The notes beneath the pieces are model-generated. The model saw only the letters and a list, made by a program, of their open reading frames with translations, ran no database searches and was not told the DNA's origin. DNA of 64,000 nt from Propionispira raffinosivorans DSM 20765 (GTDB lineage Bacteria; Bacillota; Negativicutes; Selenomonadales; Selenomonadaceae): assembly GCF_000381065.1 (NCBI RefSeq), contig NZ_KB905845.1, forward strand, positions 62,001 through 126,000, read 5' to 3'. Position 1 is the stretch's first letter; every line of letters begins with the position of its first letter. The translations under genes were made by a program, and so were the position numbers. Below are positions 35,203 to 42,508 of this stretch, one piece after another.

Positions 35203-35248
35203 ATCCATACACTATATTTTGACCACAGTCAAATTATAGTGTATGGAT
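35203..35248. promoter_or_regulatory. Operator-like 21-bp-arm palindrome upstream of tetR
   Basis: The left arm ATCCATACACTATATTTTGA ends in C at 35223, the centre is CACA, and the right arm is GTCAAATTATAGTGTATGGA then T at 35248. There is one mismatch in 21 bp. The inner TTTGACC/GTCAAA matches the core of the operator at 34483-34510. The TATAAT-like sequence within its arm could be part of the tetR promoter. Confidence 0.8.
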
Positions 35249-35403
35249 ACCATTTTTGTCAATAATTTTCCGTATTAAATTCAATTATTGTTTTGAGAAA
35301 TCAGGAAAACATGATGACATAGCTTTGCCAAAACAATAATTTCATATATAAAAACAACGTACACCTAAGTACTTTTCGTTAGAAAATTTCGAGTATACTA
35401 CTA

Positions 35404-35550
35404 GCTATATAGAATGCATTAAAGAAATTACATCCAGCATTCTGCCCGGAAGGGGGTATAGGGCATCGTTTGCTTCCTACGTAACGCCACTCAACCCTAT
35501 ACCCCCTTCCTGACGATTACCACATAAAATGTTTAATGCCATATATATAG
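35404..35550. repeat. Dispersed palindromic element, family 1, copy 2
   Basis: Outer ends are TATATAGAATGCATTAAA and TTTAATGCCATATATA. The inner hairpin pairs GGAAGGGGGTATAGGG (35448-35463) exactly with CCCTATACCCCCTTCC (35495-35510). The enclosed GCATCGTTTGCTTCCTACGT, then AACGCCAC, is identical to copy 1 at 5480. It lies in the 531-bp gap between tetR and the MarR gene, which otherwise contains only the tetR operator and AT-rich DNA. Confidence 0.88.
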
Positions 35551-35723
35551 ATTATATTAATGCTTGAATTTATTAGCGTTAAATTGAACTTAATAATTTA
35601 CGTGAATACTTCAAGTTTAATATAGACGATAAAAATTTTACAATATATAATATAAATAATGTTGTGTCGTTTCAATTTTTTAATTTAAAAATCACGATTC
35701 GTAGAAAGAAGGTCACTATTTGT

Positions 35724-36176
35724 ATGGAATATGTTGATCGTAAAGAACTTTCCGCTAGATTTATTGATTCTTTTCATGCCTTTAATAGTAATTTTTTTCA
35801 AAAAATAAACTATCCTATAGCAGCTAATCACTGGATATCGTTATGTGTTTTAGATTCTTATGGACCATTGACCGCCACGGCATTAGGCAATCACTTATCT
35901 ATTTCAAAGCAACAAGTACTTCAAATCATTAATAAATTATGTAAAGATGGTTATATTAGCCGTCAAACAGCTCTTAGTGATCGACGCTACAAAAATATTA
36001 CACTGACCGAAAAAGGTCATAAAATTATTATGAACGAAATAAGACTATTAACATTGGTATTTGAAAATAAAATTGATATTTTAGCAGATTTAGAGCTCAC
36101 AAAATTTGACGAAGCAATAAAAACATTTGTACCTTTGTTTGAGAAAATATATATAATTAATAAGGAACCTACGTAG
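35724..36176 (+). CDS. MarR family transcriptional regulator
   Basis: 150 residues with a winged helix-turn-helix: LGNHLSISKQQVLQIINKLC (recognition region), then KDGYISRQTALSDRRYKNIT and LTEKGHKI (wing, with the conserved D-R-R-x-K/x-x-x-L-T/E-K-G). ATG at 35724 (MEYVDRKELS) follows AGAAGGTC; the frame extends upstream to 35664 without a better site. MarR proteins usually respond to small aromatic ligands and repress nearby genes. No obvious target adjoins; the tetR/RND operon is transcribed divergently about 530 bp away. Confidence 0.9.
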   Translation: MEYVDRKELSARFIDSFHAFNSNFFQKINYPIAANHWISLCVLDSYGPLTATALGNHLSISKQQVLQIINKLCKDGYISRQTALSDRRYKNITLTEKGHKIIMNEIRLLTLVFENKIDILADLELTKFDEAIKTFVPLFEKIYIINKEPT

Positions 36177-36269
36177 CAAACGAAAGGACTATCCACTAAA
36201 AAAGAAGTATCTAAAAATTGGATAATAACCATTATTTTAAAATTTCAATTGAACGAATCATTCAATATT

Positions 36270-36421
36270 AATAGAATAGAATAAGTGTAGTTCTAAAATG
36301 TTATTTTTATGGCAAAACTCATTCGCAACTGAATTGTTGAACCGGAATCCGATTCAAAACTAACGGAGATTGTAAAAGTCAGTAACCCAAAGCCTTTAAA
36401 AGTGTTTTTAGAATACAAGTA
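36270..36421 (+). pseudogene. Degraded copy of the 56-aa gene at 23287
   Basis: The sequence aagtgtagttctaaaatgtt and the following atggcaaaactcattcgcaa correspond to the promoter-proximal and inner coding parts of the 23287 gene (aagcgtagtcctaaagtact; atggcaaaacgcattcgcaa). The first 15 or so codons and the ribosome binding site are deleted. TGA interrupts the frame right after the Arg-Asn codons. The final tttaaaagtgtttttag is preserved. It lies in the 345-bp gap before 36522, which has nothing else recognisable. Confidence 0.8.
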
Positions 36422-36521
36422 AATCAGTACATGACAACGTCTAACTAAATACTTTAAGAATACAATTTAATTTTAAATAGTATTACACAAAAATTTTAAT
36501 TGTGAGAGGAAGCTAATCATT

Positions 36522-37154
36522 ATGAAAAAAATATTTATTAAATTATTTCCTATTTTACTTTGTACTACGATATTATCATTTATATCAATTGCCCCACTCT
36601 TCGCAGCAGCAGATACTACTACATCAACTACTCCGACTATGGCAACAGCAGCTTCAACCAAACATGCATATATCCCTGGAAAAACCAGGATTGTACTAGC
36701 ATTACTTAATACAATAGATTCTAAAACAGCACATACTGGAGACATAATAAATTTTAAAACATTAGATAATGTTAAAATTAATGGTGTTATCGTGATTCCT
36801 GCAGGGACAATTGCGAACGGAAAAATAACAAAAGCTGTATCTGCTGGATCTTTTGGTAAAGGTGGCAAACTCGAGTTTTCTGTGACATCTATAAAAACTC
36901 TAAATGACATAGACGTCCCATTATCATGTAATGCCTCTTATGTCGGAACGAAACAAATTCAAAGCAGCAGTGGTATAAGTGCTGTCGGAAGTGCGGTACA
37001 AAATTTATTTTCAGGTGGCAACAATGTCCAGTGTTTGATGGGAATGAGCATTGACTCAATTGTTGCCACAGATACTGATTTAAATATATCTATTTCCGAT
37101 TTATCGAGTACAATGCAAACATTTAAAGAACATGATGTAAATATCACCCTATAA
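36522..37154 (+). CDS. Secreted hypothetical protein
   Basis: 210 residues. The signal peptide is MKKIFIKLFPILLCTTILSF, then ISIAPLFAAAD. A Thr/Ala-rich linker follows, then a domain containing VLALLNTIDSKTAHTGDIIN and VKINGVIVIPAGTIANGKIT, next SAGSFGKGGKLEFSVTSIKT. The run of G-D-x-x-x-F, V-I-P-A-G-T and G-x-I/V steps suggests a small beta-barrel like those in exported proteins that start with an SLS/SAF-like pattern, but no named family is claimed. There is no membrane anchor. GTGAGAGGAAG precedes the ATG. Possibly an outer-surface or periplasmic protein. Confidence 0.75.
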   Translation: MKKIFIKLFPILLCTTILSFISIAPLFAAADTTTSTTPTMATAASTKHAYIPGKTRIVLALLNTIDSKTAHTGDIINFKTLDNVKINGVIVIPAGTIANGKITKAVSAGSFGKGGKLEFSVTSIKTLNDIDVPLSCNASYVGTKQIQSSSGISAVGSAVQNLFSGGNNVQCLMGMSIDSIVATDTDLNISISDLSSTMQTFKEHDVNITL

Positions 37155-37374
37155 GTCGCCCCCAGCCTCCCTTTTCCACGTCTCCAATTAAGCACGCAGC
37201 ACTTATTGCAATAATATAAAATTGAAACGGCTGAGGATATTCAAAATGCACTGAAAAGTTTACTTGATGCTTCTATCAATTGACCGAACTTTCAACTTAA
37301 TATTTGTCGAAAAATGCCGATATATTATTGGGTATATATAAAATCTAAAGTAATAAAAAGAAGGTGTATGTGTG

Positions 37375-37821
37375 ATGTCAATATCAATCAGTACCCAAGC
37401 AGCTCCGGCAACTCAAGCAGCTCCGGCAGCCCAAGCAACTCCGGCAGCTCAAGCAGCTCCGGCAGCTCAAGCAACTCCGGCAGCTCAAGCAGCTCCGGCA
37501 GCTCAAGCAGCTCCGGCAGCAAAAGCAGCCCCGGTAGCCAAAACGAGTTCGACAAATACGACAAATGTATCAACTACGGTTACTTCAACTGATCCTTCTG
37601 TTTTGCAAAACCAAATAAACAAACTTTCAAGTGCTATAACACAATTACAGCAAAGTGGTGGAAGTGCAAGTCAGATCCAAAAGTTTCAACAAGCAGAGCA
37701 AACCGCTAAAAACCAAATCCTAAAGCAAACCCGTTTAGAGGAAGCAAAAAAAGCAGCTGAACAATCATCCAATATTCAAACAGCAGTTAAGGAAAATGGG
37801 GGTCTAGACATTCAAGCTTAA
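37375..37821 (+). CDS. Ala/Pro-rich repeat protein with coiled-coil C-terminus
   Basis: 148 residues from ATG 37375 behind AGAAGGTG. After SISISTQ comes a run of eight 6-residue units, mostly QAAPAA or QATPAA. It is encoded by an 18-bp tandem repeat at 37396-37539. A Ser/Thr-rich linker follows, then a helical part, VLQNQINKLSSAITQLQQSG and KFQQAEQTAKNQILKQTRLE, with a FlxA-like heptad look. There is no signal peptide. The repeat looks like a spacer linking or extending the coiled coil. Function unknown; copy number is likely to vary between strains. Confidence 0.7.
   Translation: MSISISTQAAPATQAAPAAQATPAAQAAPAAQATPAAQAAPAAQAAPAAKAAPVAKTSSTNTTNVSTTVTSTDPSVLQNQINKLSSAITQLQQSGGSASQIQKFQQAEQTAKNQILKQTRLEEAKKAAEQSSNIQTAVKENGGLDIQA
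37396..37539 (+). repeat. 18-bp tandem repeat, 8 units, in frame
   Basis: The unit caagcagctccggcagct is repeated eight times with few changes; caa becomes aaa in the last. It encodes the QAAPAA hexapeptide run. The period of 18 preserves the frame, so unit gain or loss changes length only. Confidence 0.92.
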
Positions 37822-37926
37822 TTTTTGAAAGTTGATAACTACAAAATTGGAGTTTCATGCTCGTTAAGATGGCATTCTTGATTTTGTAAAAACTCAATTT
37901 GGTGTAAAAGAATATATGATTTTTTC

Positions 37927-37963
37927 AAAGGGGAAAACAGTCAATAGGCTGTTTTCCCCTTTG
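37927..37963. terminator. Intrinsic terminator
   Basis: AAAGGGGAAAACAG-TCAATAGG-CTGTTTTCCCCTTT hairpin about 105 bp downstream of the Ala/Pro-rich gene. T-rich sequence follows (gtttacatt). Confidence 0.8.
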
Positions 37964-38017
37964 TTTACATTATACTGATAAACTGGCCCTCTTGCGAGGC
38001 GGTAAAAAAACACGCCA

Positions 38018-38170
38018 TTACCATCTGATACTGGCGATGCATCAGGTCGTTTCCGTCTCATAATATTGGCTGGTGTTGCTGACCTGAATGAAACAATATA
38101 CCAGAAAGAATGTGTCTCAGTGCAAATTGATCCGCCTGCGAGGTAATTTAGTTCGGTGGTATCATCCCGC
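38018..38170 (+). pseudogene. Second serine recombinase fragment
   Basis: Translates in part as PSDTGDASGRFRLIILAGVA, then DLNETI, matching PFDTGDASGRFLLTILAGVA DLERSNI of the remnant at 24647. It continues into cagtgcaaattgatccgcctg, akin to the GANRSTREG codons, and then a GGIIP-like stretch. Frameshifts and a stop break it. Only about 150 bp remain. It lies in the 37822-38294 gap between two terminators. Confidence 0.8.
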
Positions 38171-38215
38171 TTTCACCCGTTAAACTCCTCCCATGGCAGC
38201 ACACCACAAAAAAGC

Positions 38216-38249
38216 GAGGTGTCACGCTAATTTCTTAGTGTGACACCTC
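38216..38249 (-). terminator. Terminator of the gene at 38295
   Basis: The stem GAGGTGTCAC-g-CTAA pairs with TTAG-t-GTGACACCTC around tttc. On the minus strand it is followed by CGCTTTTTTGTGG, a T run, so it ends the 38295-38582 transcript. Confidence 0.8.
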
Positions 38250-38294
38250 ATTTATCTATTTCAGTAATTAGTTGAACAAAACATTACCACAAAC

Positions 38295-38582
38295 TCATAA
38301 TTCGTGAGCTGGGCTAAGGGAAACATTTTCGCCGTCTGAACCATTGGTAGCATTACTTTGATTGCTGCCAGTACTCATTACATGAGCTACACTTGTTGAT
38401 GTGTTTTGTTCATCCTTGTTAGTGACTTGCTTACCATCATTACTGCTACCATAAACAATACTCATATTTACGGTTGCTTGGTCTAACGCAGATGCATGCA
38501 CTGCCGTATTACTAAAGCCTAAGCCAAAAACTGCTGCTGCCATAAGGCCACTTACTACTAATTTGTTTAAATTTTTATTCAT
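38295..38582 (-). CDS. Small exported hypothetical protein
   Basis: 95 residues. The signal peptide is MNKNLNKLVVSGLMAAAVFG, then LGFSNTAVHASA. The mature part is short, polar and low complexity (QATVNMSIVYGSSNDGKQVT, then many N, S, T). ATG at 38582 follows AAGGGAG by 8 bp; a longer frame to 38606 is unlikely. No family recognised. Its own terminator lies downstream, and the 38583-38796 gap upstream should hold the promoter. Confidence 0.7.
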   Translation of the reverse strand: MNKNLNKLVVSGLMAAAVFGLGFSNTAVHASALDQATVNMSIVYGSSNDGKQVTNKDEQNTSTSVAHVMSTGSNQSNATNGSDGENVSLSPAHEL

Positions 38583-38796
38583 GATATTTACTCCCTTTAT
38601 TTCCATAGGTATATGGACTCTTTTTATATTTTAAGCAACTATCGAAAAACATTCTGTAAGTTCTCTGCGATAGCTTATGTTATATATATTACAGGTAATA
38701 TGTGAAGATGTTGTGAAGAACTTTTGAAGATATTGTGTCTTTTTTATAGAACACGAAGCTCTTCTATCTGTCAAAACCAACACGCCTGATCAAATG

Positions 38797-38844
38797 AGAA
38801 AAAGCGAAACCTGTATGTGCATCACATACGAGTTTCGCTTTTTT
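38797..38844. terminator. Terminator downstream of the floA operon
   Basis: The stem AAAAAGCGAAAC-CTGTATGTG pairs with CACATACGAGTTTCGCTTTTTT, with A/T runs on both sides. On the minus strand it ends the nfeD-floA transcript beyond the stop at 38857. Confidence 0.8.
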
Positions 38845-38856
38845 ATGGAAAGTTTC

Positions 38857-39354
38857 TTATTTATTTTTCATTTGATTGAAATAAGGATTTGGTACCGTTT
38901 GATAGGCTTTAGGACGTTCCAAAATTTGCGCGTAAGCCATCGCACTTAAAATCACATTTGTATGAATATCCGTCGATTGCTGATGATGCTTAACGGTTGC
39001 TGGTACCTTGGTTTCTTGTTCATACTGAGCATGATCTTTTGCTTTTTGTTCATGTCTATGCTCTAAATAATAAGCATATTTATTTTTTTCAGTCGCTATT
39101 GGCGGGCTTTGCACGATTACCTCAGGTTCAATATAAACACCTTCGGTTTCACGCTGTGGTGCGCCTTTTATTGGAGGAATGACGATATCGGGTTCATTTT
39201 TCTTTCCGCCAAAATCAACATCAATCCGGCGATTTTTCGGTGCTGATCTCGTTGGTACTGGCGGAACATGTTTTCCTTTTTTCTTATTACTTTCAATAGC
39301 ATCGTTAATGACCGCAAACGCCACAAAAGCAATGACAATTAATACCAGTTCCAT
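38857..39354 (-). CDS. Hypothetical membrane-anchored protein in the floA operon
   Basis: 165 residues. One N-terminal helix, MELVLIVIAFVAFAVINDAI, then a long polar tail rich in P, K, Q and H. PRAPQRETEG-like segments (KGAPQRETEGVYIEPEVIVQ) and KYAYYLEHRHEQKAKDHAQY suggest a mostly disordered cytoplasmic or periplasmic part. It starts 6 bp after the floA stop, so it is probably co-transcribed and may be a partner of the flotillin-like scaffold. No domain recognised. Confidence 0.75.
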   Translation of the reverse strand: MELVLIVIAFVAFAVINDAIESNKKKGKHVPPVPTRSAPKNRRIDVDFGGKKNEPDIVIPPIKGAPQRETEGVYIEPEVIVQSPPIATEKNKYAYYLEHRHEQKAKDHAQYEQETKVPATVKHHQQSTDIHTNVILSAMAYAQILERPKAYQTVPNPYFNQMKNK

Positions 39355-39360
39355 ATTATC

Positions 39361-40359
39361 TTATTTCACCGGTGGCGGATTTTTAAGCTGTCCATCAGAA
39401 CCAGCTTGGCTGATTGCTTCACGCATTTGCGTATCCGCATTAATATTTTTCAAATTATAATAATCCATCACACCAAGTTTACCTTCACGCAATGCGGCCG
39501 CCATCGCATGAGGAACTTCTGCTTGCGCTTCAACAACTTTTGCTTCCATCTGCTGGGTATAGGCTTTCATTTCCTGTTCGGTTGCCACAGCCATAGCACG
39601 ACGTTCTTCTGCTTTCGCCTGAGCAATACGTTTATCTGCTTCTGCCTGATCCGTCATCAATTCAGCACCGATATTACGACCTACATCCACGTCAGCAATA
39701 TCAATGGATAAGATTTCAAATGCCGTTCCGGCATCAAGCCCTTTTCCGAGTACTGTTTTTGAAATATCATCTGGATTTGCCAAAACATCCGTATGACTAT
39801 TCGCTGACCCTACGGTCGTTACAATACCTTCACCAACTCTGGCAATAATAGTCGGTTCCCCGGCACCACCAACAAGGCGGTCAATATTGGCACGAACGGT
39901 AACTCGTGCTTTAATTTTAAGTTCAATCCCGTTTTTAGCAACTGCCGAAACAATCGGTGTTTCAATCACTTTCGGATTGACGCTCATTTGTACGGCCTGC
40001 AACACATCACGACCAGCCAAATCAATGGCTGCCGAACGTGCAAAAGGGAGTGGTATTTCGGCACGGTGAGCCGCAATCAAGGCATCGATTACCTTGTCTA
40101 CATTCCCACCAGCTAAATAATGCGCTTCCAATTGGTTTACCGATACATCAATACCAGCTTTATTGGCTTTAATAAGTGGTAAAACGATATTCGATGGCGG
40201 TACACGCCGAAGCCGCATCCCCACCAATGTAAAAATTCCAACAGACACGTTAGCGGCAAGCGCTGAAATCCATAAACCTAATGGCACAAAATGCAAAAAC
40301 AACATGACAAAGGCTACTACTACTAATAATAAAAACCCAGATCCTAAAATCACATCCAT
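39361..40359 (-). CDS. floA: Flotillin-like protein FloA
   Basis: 332 residues, matching the UPF0365/FloA length. The N-terminal hydrophobic segment is [20 protein letters not shown], then [16 protein letters not shown]. The SPFH-like region has [20 protein letters not shown], and [20 protein letters not shown] is a family signature. The C-terminal helical tail includes [20 protein letters not shown] and [14 protein letters not shown]. FloA organises membrane microdomains in Firmicutes. It is preceded by nfeD at 18 bp, the usual nfeD-floA pair. It has an alanine-rich coiled tail and no truncation. Confidence 0.94.
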   Translation of the reverse strand: MDVILGSGFLLLVVVAFVMLFLHFVPLGLWISALAANVSVGIFTLVGMRLRRVPPSNIVLPLIKANKAGIDVSVNQLEAHYLAGGNVDKVIDALIAAHRAEIPLPFARSAAIDLAGRDVLQAVQMSVNPKVIETPIVSAVAKNGIELKIKARVTVRANIDRLVGGAGEPTIIARVGEGIVTTVGSANSHTDVLANPDDISKTVLGKGLDAGTAFEILSIDIADVDVGRNIGAELMTDQAEADKRIAQAKAEERRAMAVATEQEMKAYTQQMEAKVVEAQAEVPHAMAAALREGKLGVMDYYNLKNINADTQMREAISQAGSDGQLKNPPPVK

Positions 40360-40377
40360 AAAAACACCCTCCTCTAC

Positions 40378-41037
40378 TTAACTTTGTTCATTTTCTACTT
40401 TCATTTTTTTCCGAACGACAATTCGACTGCCATTGACCATAATCACAGTAATGGCTTCACCTCTTTTGATATAAGTCCCCTCAGAAACCACATCAAAAGG
40501 CCCCTCCTCAATAATGGCAGTTCCAGCTGGACGAAGTTCCGTGAGTGCTATACCATTTTTACCTAATAAATAGGTATAGTCTTTGGCACTCACATAGCCG
40601 CGTGTCGCCGTTGAAGTATCCGTCAGCAGAACTTTTTTCCACAAACGGCTCGATGGCAGCTTTTTTAAAATCAATGCAAACAGGATGATTGCAATCACTA
40701 CAGCCAGTAAAATAGCATAAATTGCTTCACTCGTACCGCCGAGAGACAACACTAAACTATAGAGCATCGCACCAATACCAATACCCGCAAAAATCCCTGC
40801 TCCTGGCGTCAGCATTTCAATGCCAATGCATAAAACCCCACCTAAAAATATTGCTATTTCATAAAAGCTGACCAGTCCATTTACATATTGACTGCCGAAA
40901 AACACAGCCGCGGCAACAATCCCCAGCAAGGTTCCCAGTCCCATACCACCAGTTTTTATTTCAACTAAAACCGCTAAAAACATAATGGCTACCAATAAGA
41001 TTTGAACTACCGGCAAGCCCATCACTTCAATTTGCAT
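40378..41037 (-). CDS. NfeD-like membrane protein
   Basis: 219 residues, short form without the ClpP-like serine protease domain. Four or so TM segments (for example VVQILLVAIMFLAVLVEIKT, EIAIFLGGVLCIGIEMLTPG) lead into the C-terminal OB fold: GKNGIALTELRPAGTAIIEE, then VSEGTYIKRGEAITVIMVNG. The E-L-R-P-A-G signature is typical of NfeD domains, whose partners are flotillin or stomatin proteins. It sits directly upstream of floA in one operon. Role in membrane microdomain assembly is known for the family; specifics here are inferred. Confidence 0.92.
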   Translation of the reverse strand: MQIEVMGLPVVQILLVAIMFLAVLVEIKTGGMGLGTLLGIVAAAVFFGSQYVNGLVSFYEIAIFLGGVLCIGIEMLTPGAGIFAGIGIGAMLYSLVLSLGGTSEAIYAILLAVVIAIILFALILKKLPSSRLWKKVLLTDTSTATRGYVSAKDYTYLLGKNGIALTELRPAGTAIIEEGPFDVVSEGTYIKRGEAITVIMVNGSRIVVRKKMKVENEQS

Positions 41038-41173
41038 AACATGACTCCTTCCCGTTCAGCTACTGAACCAATTTGATCTCTATTTACAATCTATATAGAA
41101 CTCATTTCACACATATATTTAATTCCACAAATTCCTCATGAATCCCTGCATTTTCGAAAGATAAGCAGTGAAA

Positions 41174-41207
41174 AAAACTGACATCGTGTAAAAACGATGT
41201 CAGTTTT
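41174..41207. terminator. Terminator downstream of yqeY
   Basis: AAAACTGACATCGT-gtaaaa-ACGATGTCAGTTTT stem. The minus-strand reading ends in a longer T run (TTTTTTTCAC), so it terminates the rpsU-yqeY transcript about 100 bp past the stop. It lies in the 41038-41309 gap. Confidence 0.85.
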
Positions 41208-41309
41208 ATGAAAAGCATAGCGACTGCCAGCAATTCTATGAAATTTTACAACACCCCGTCAAACAAGATGAGGTTCGTTCATTGCATCTGTTTAAAACAG
41301 TCTTTATTC

Positions 41310-41762
41310 TTATAGATTCAACATTTCGCGTACAATGGTATTCACAAGCTTACCATCTGCACGACCTTTAACTTTAGGCATCAAGAGTGCCATTACCTTG
41401 CCCATTTCTTTTTGTGATGAAGCACCGCTAGCCGTTACAGCTTCCTTAACAAGGCTGCGAATTTCATCTTCAGAAAGTTGTACAGGCAGATACGACATCA
41501 ATACTACAATTTCAGCTTCAACTTGCGCAACAAGATCTTCGCGATCTCCTTTTTTGAATTCTTCAATAGAATCTTTACGCATTTTGACTTCTTTACTGAT
41601 GATATCAATTACTCCATTGTCATCGAGTTCTTTTTTACCATCAATTTCGACTTGCCGAAGTGCAGACCGAACCATACGAATTACAGAAAGACGTTGCTTT
41701 CCTTCTTCTTTCGCTTTCATGGCTGTCTTCATGTCTTCAGTCAATTGTTCTTTAAGTGACAT
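41310..41762 (-). CDS. yqeY: GatB/YqeY domain protein
   Basis: 150 residues beginning MSLKEQLTEDMKTAMKAKEE. It has the YqeY signature RLSVIRMVRSALRQVEIDGK near residue 25, and the C-terminal helical domain includes GASSQKEMGKVMALLMPKVK and GRADGKLVNTIVREML. The family resembles the tail domain of GatB, which binds tRNA, though a direct role for YqeY is not well defined. ATG at 41762 follows GGGGGAA; the longer frame covers the upstream rpsU region. It forms the standard rpsU-yqeY pair. Confidence 0.93.
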   Translation of the reverse strand: MSLKEQLTEDMKTAMKAKEEGKQRLSVIRMVRSALRQVEIDGKKELDDNGVIDIISKEVKMRKDSIEEFKKGDREDLVAQVEAEIVVLMSYLPVQLSEDEIRSLVKEAVTASGASSQKEMGKVMALLMPKVKGRADGKLVNTIVREMLNL

Positions 41763-41784
41763 TAAAATTCCCCCGAAACGAAAA

Positions 41785-41964
41785 TTAAGCTTTAAATTTG
41801 CGTTTGCGCGCAGCTTCGGACTTCTTTTTACGTTTAACACTAGGTTTTTCGTAATGCTCACGTTTTCTAACTTCAGCTAAAGTACCAGCTTTTTGGCAAG
41901 TACGTTTAAATCTGCGGAGTGCACTATCGATTGTTTCGTTTTTTCCAACTTTAACTTCTGACAT
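41785..41964 (-). CDS. rpsU: 30S ribosomal protein S21
   Basis: 59 residues: [20 protein letters not shown], then [20 protein letters not shown] and a strongly basic tail ending [19 protein letters not shown]. This is the standard bS21 sequence, which binds near the platform and anti-Shine-Dalgarno end of 16S rRNA. ATG at 41964 follows an AG-rich ribosome binding site. It is 22 bp upstream of yqeY. Confidence 0.97.
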   Translation of the reverse strand: MSEVKVGKNETIDSALRRFKRTCQKAGTLAEVRKREHYEKPSVKRKKKSEAARKRKFKA

Positions 41965-42053
41965 CTATTTCTCCCCCCCTCCACTTGACATGGGAGTGTA
42001 CTGCTTAACTACACCTAAATATTATACATGAACTAGGGTTTTATTGTCAACTC

Positions 42054-42404
42054 TTAACCTGGTGGCCATGTCATTGATCTTCCACCTAACAAATGAAAAT
42101 GGAGATGCGGCACCGTCTGTCCGCCATCGGCTTTGGTATTGACCACGACACGAAATCCCTTTTCATCCACGCCTAATTCTTTAGCAATCTTCGGAATTAC
42201 TTCACCCATAATATGGGAAAGCAATCCTTGATCTGAAGCAGCAACATCCAGGAGGTTAGCAATATGCTTTTTTGAGACAACCAGCACATGTATAGGTGCC
42301 TGTGGTTCTAAATCCTTAAAAGCAGCAACAGATTCATCTTCATAAACAAACTTGGTTGGTATCTCCTTGTTTGCTATTTTACAAAAAATGCAATCAGTAT
42401 GCAT
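42054..42404 (-). CDS. HIT family nucleotide-binding protein (HinT-like)
   Basis: 116 residues. It opens with DCIFCKIANKEIPTKFVYED. The histidine triad appears as HLHFHLLGG at about residue 100. The PQAPIHVLVVSKKHI segment is typical of HinT. These proteins hydrolyse AMP-linked substrates such as adenosine phosphoramidates. Two CxxC cysteines are present at the N-terminus (CIFC). It ends WPPG, as HinT proteins do. It follows mtaB by about 100 bp in the same orientation. Confidence 0.94.
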   Translation of the reverse strand: MHTDCIFCKIANKEIPTKFVYEDESVAAFKDLEPQAPIHVLVVSKKHIANLLDVAASDQGLLSHIMGEVIPKIAKELGVDEKGFRVVVNTKADGGQTVPHLHFHLLGGRSMTWPPG

Positions 42405-42508
42405 AATGCACCTCCTTTCGGTAAAAAAATCTTTCCAGATACAGTTTATACTGTATCTTTGTTTACTTCGGCTTTTTTTAGCATATTCCTGCTAAAAAAT
42501 AAATTTTA

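Noticed and set aside
36473..36910. Minus-strand 145-codon frame over the secreted-protein gene at 36522
   Set aside because: Fully antisense to a gene with a clear signal peptide and ribosome binding site; Val/Ile/Ala-rich shadow.
38019..38060. Possible CRISPR-like or att repeat around GATACTGGCGATGCATCAGG
   Set aside because: It is explained by homology to the recombinase coding sequence (DTGDASG), not by a repeat array.
41335..41880. Plus-strand 181-codon frame opposite yqeY and rpsU
   Set aside because: Entirely antisense to two well-supported genes; Ser/Arg-rich shadow composition.
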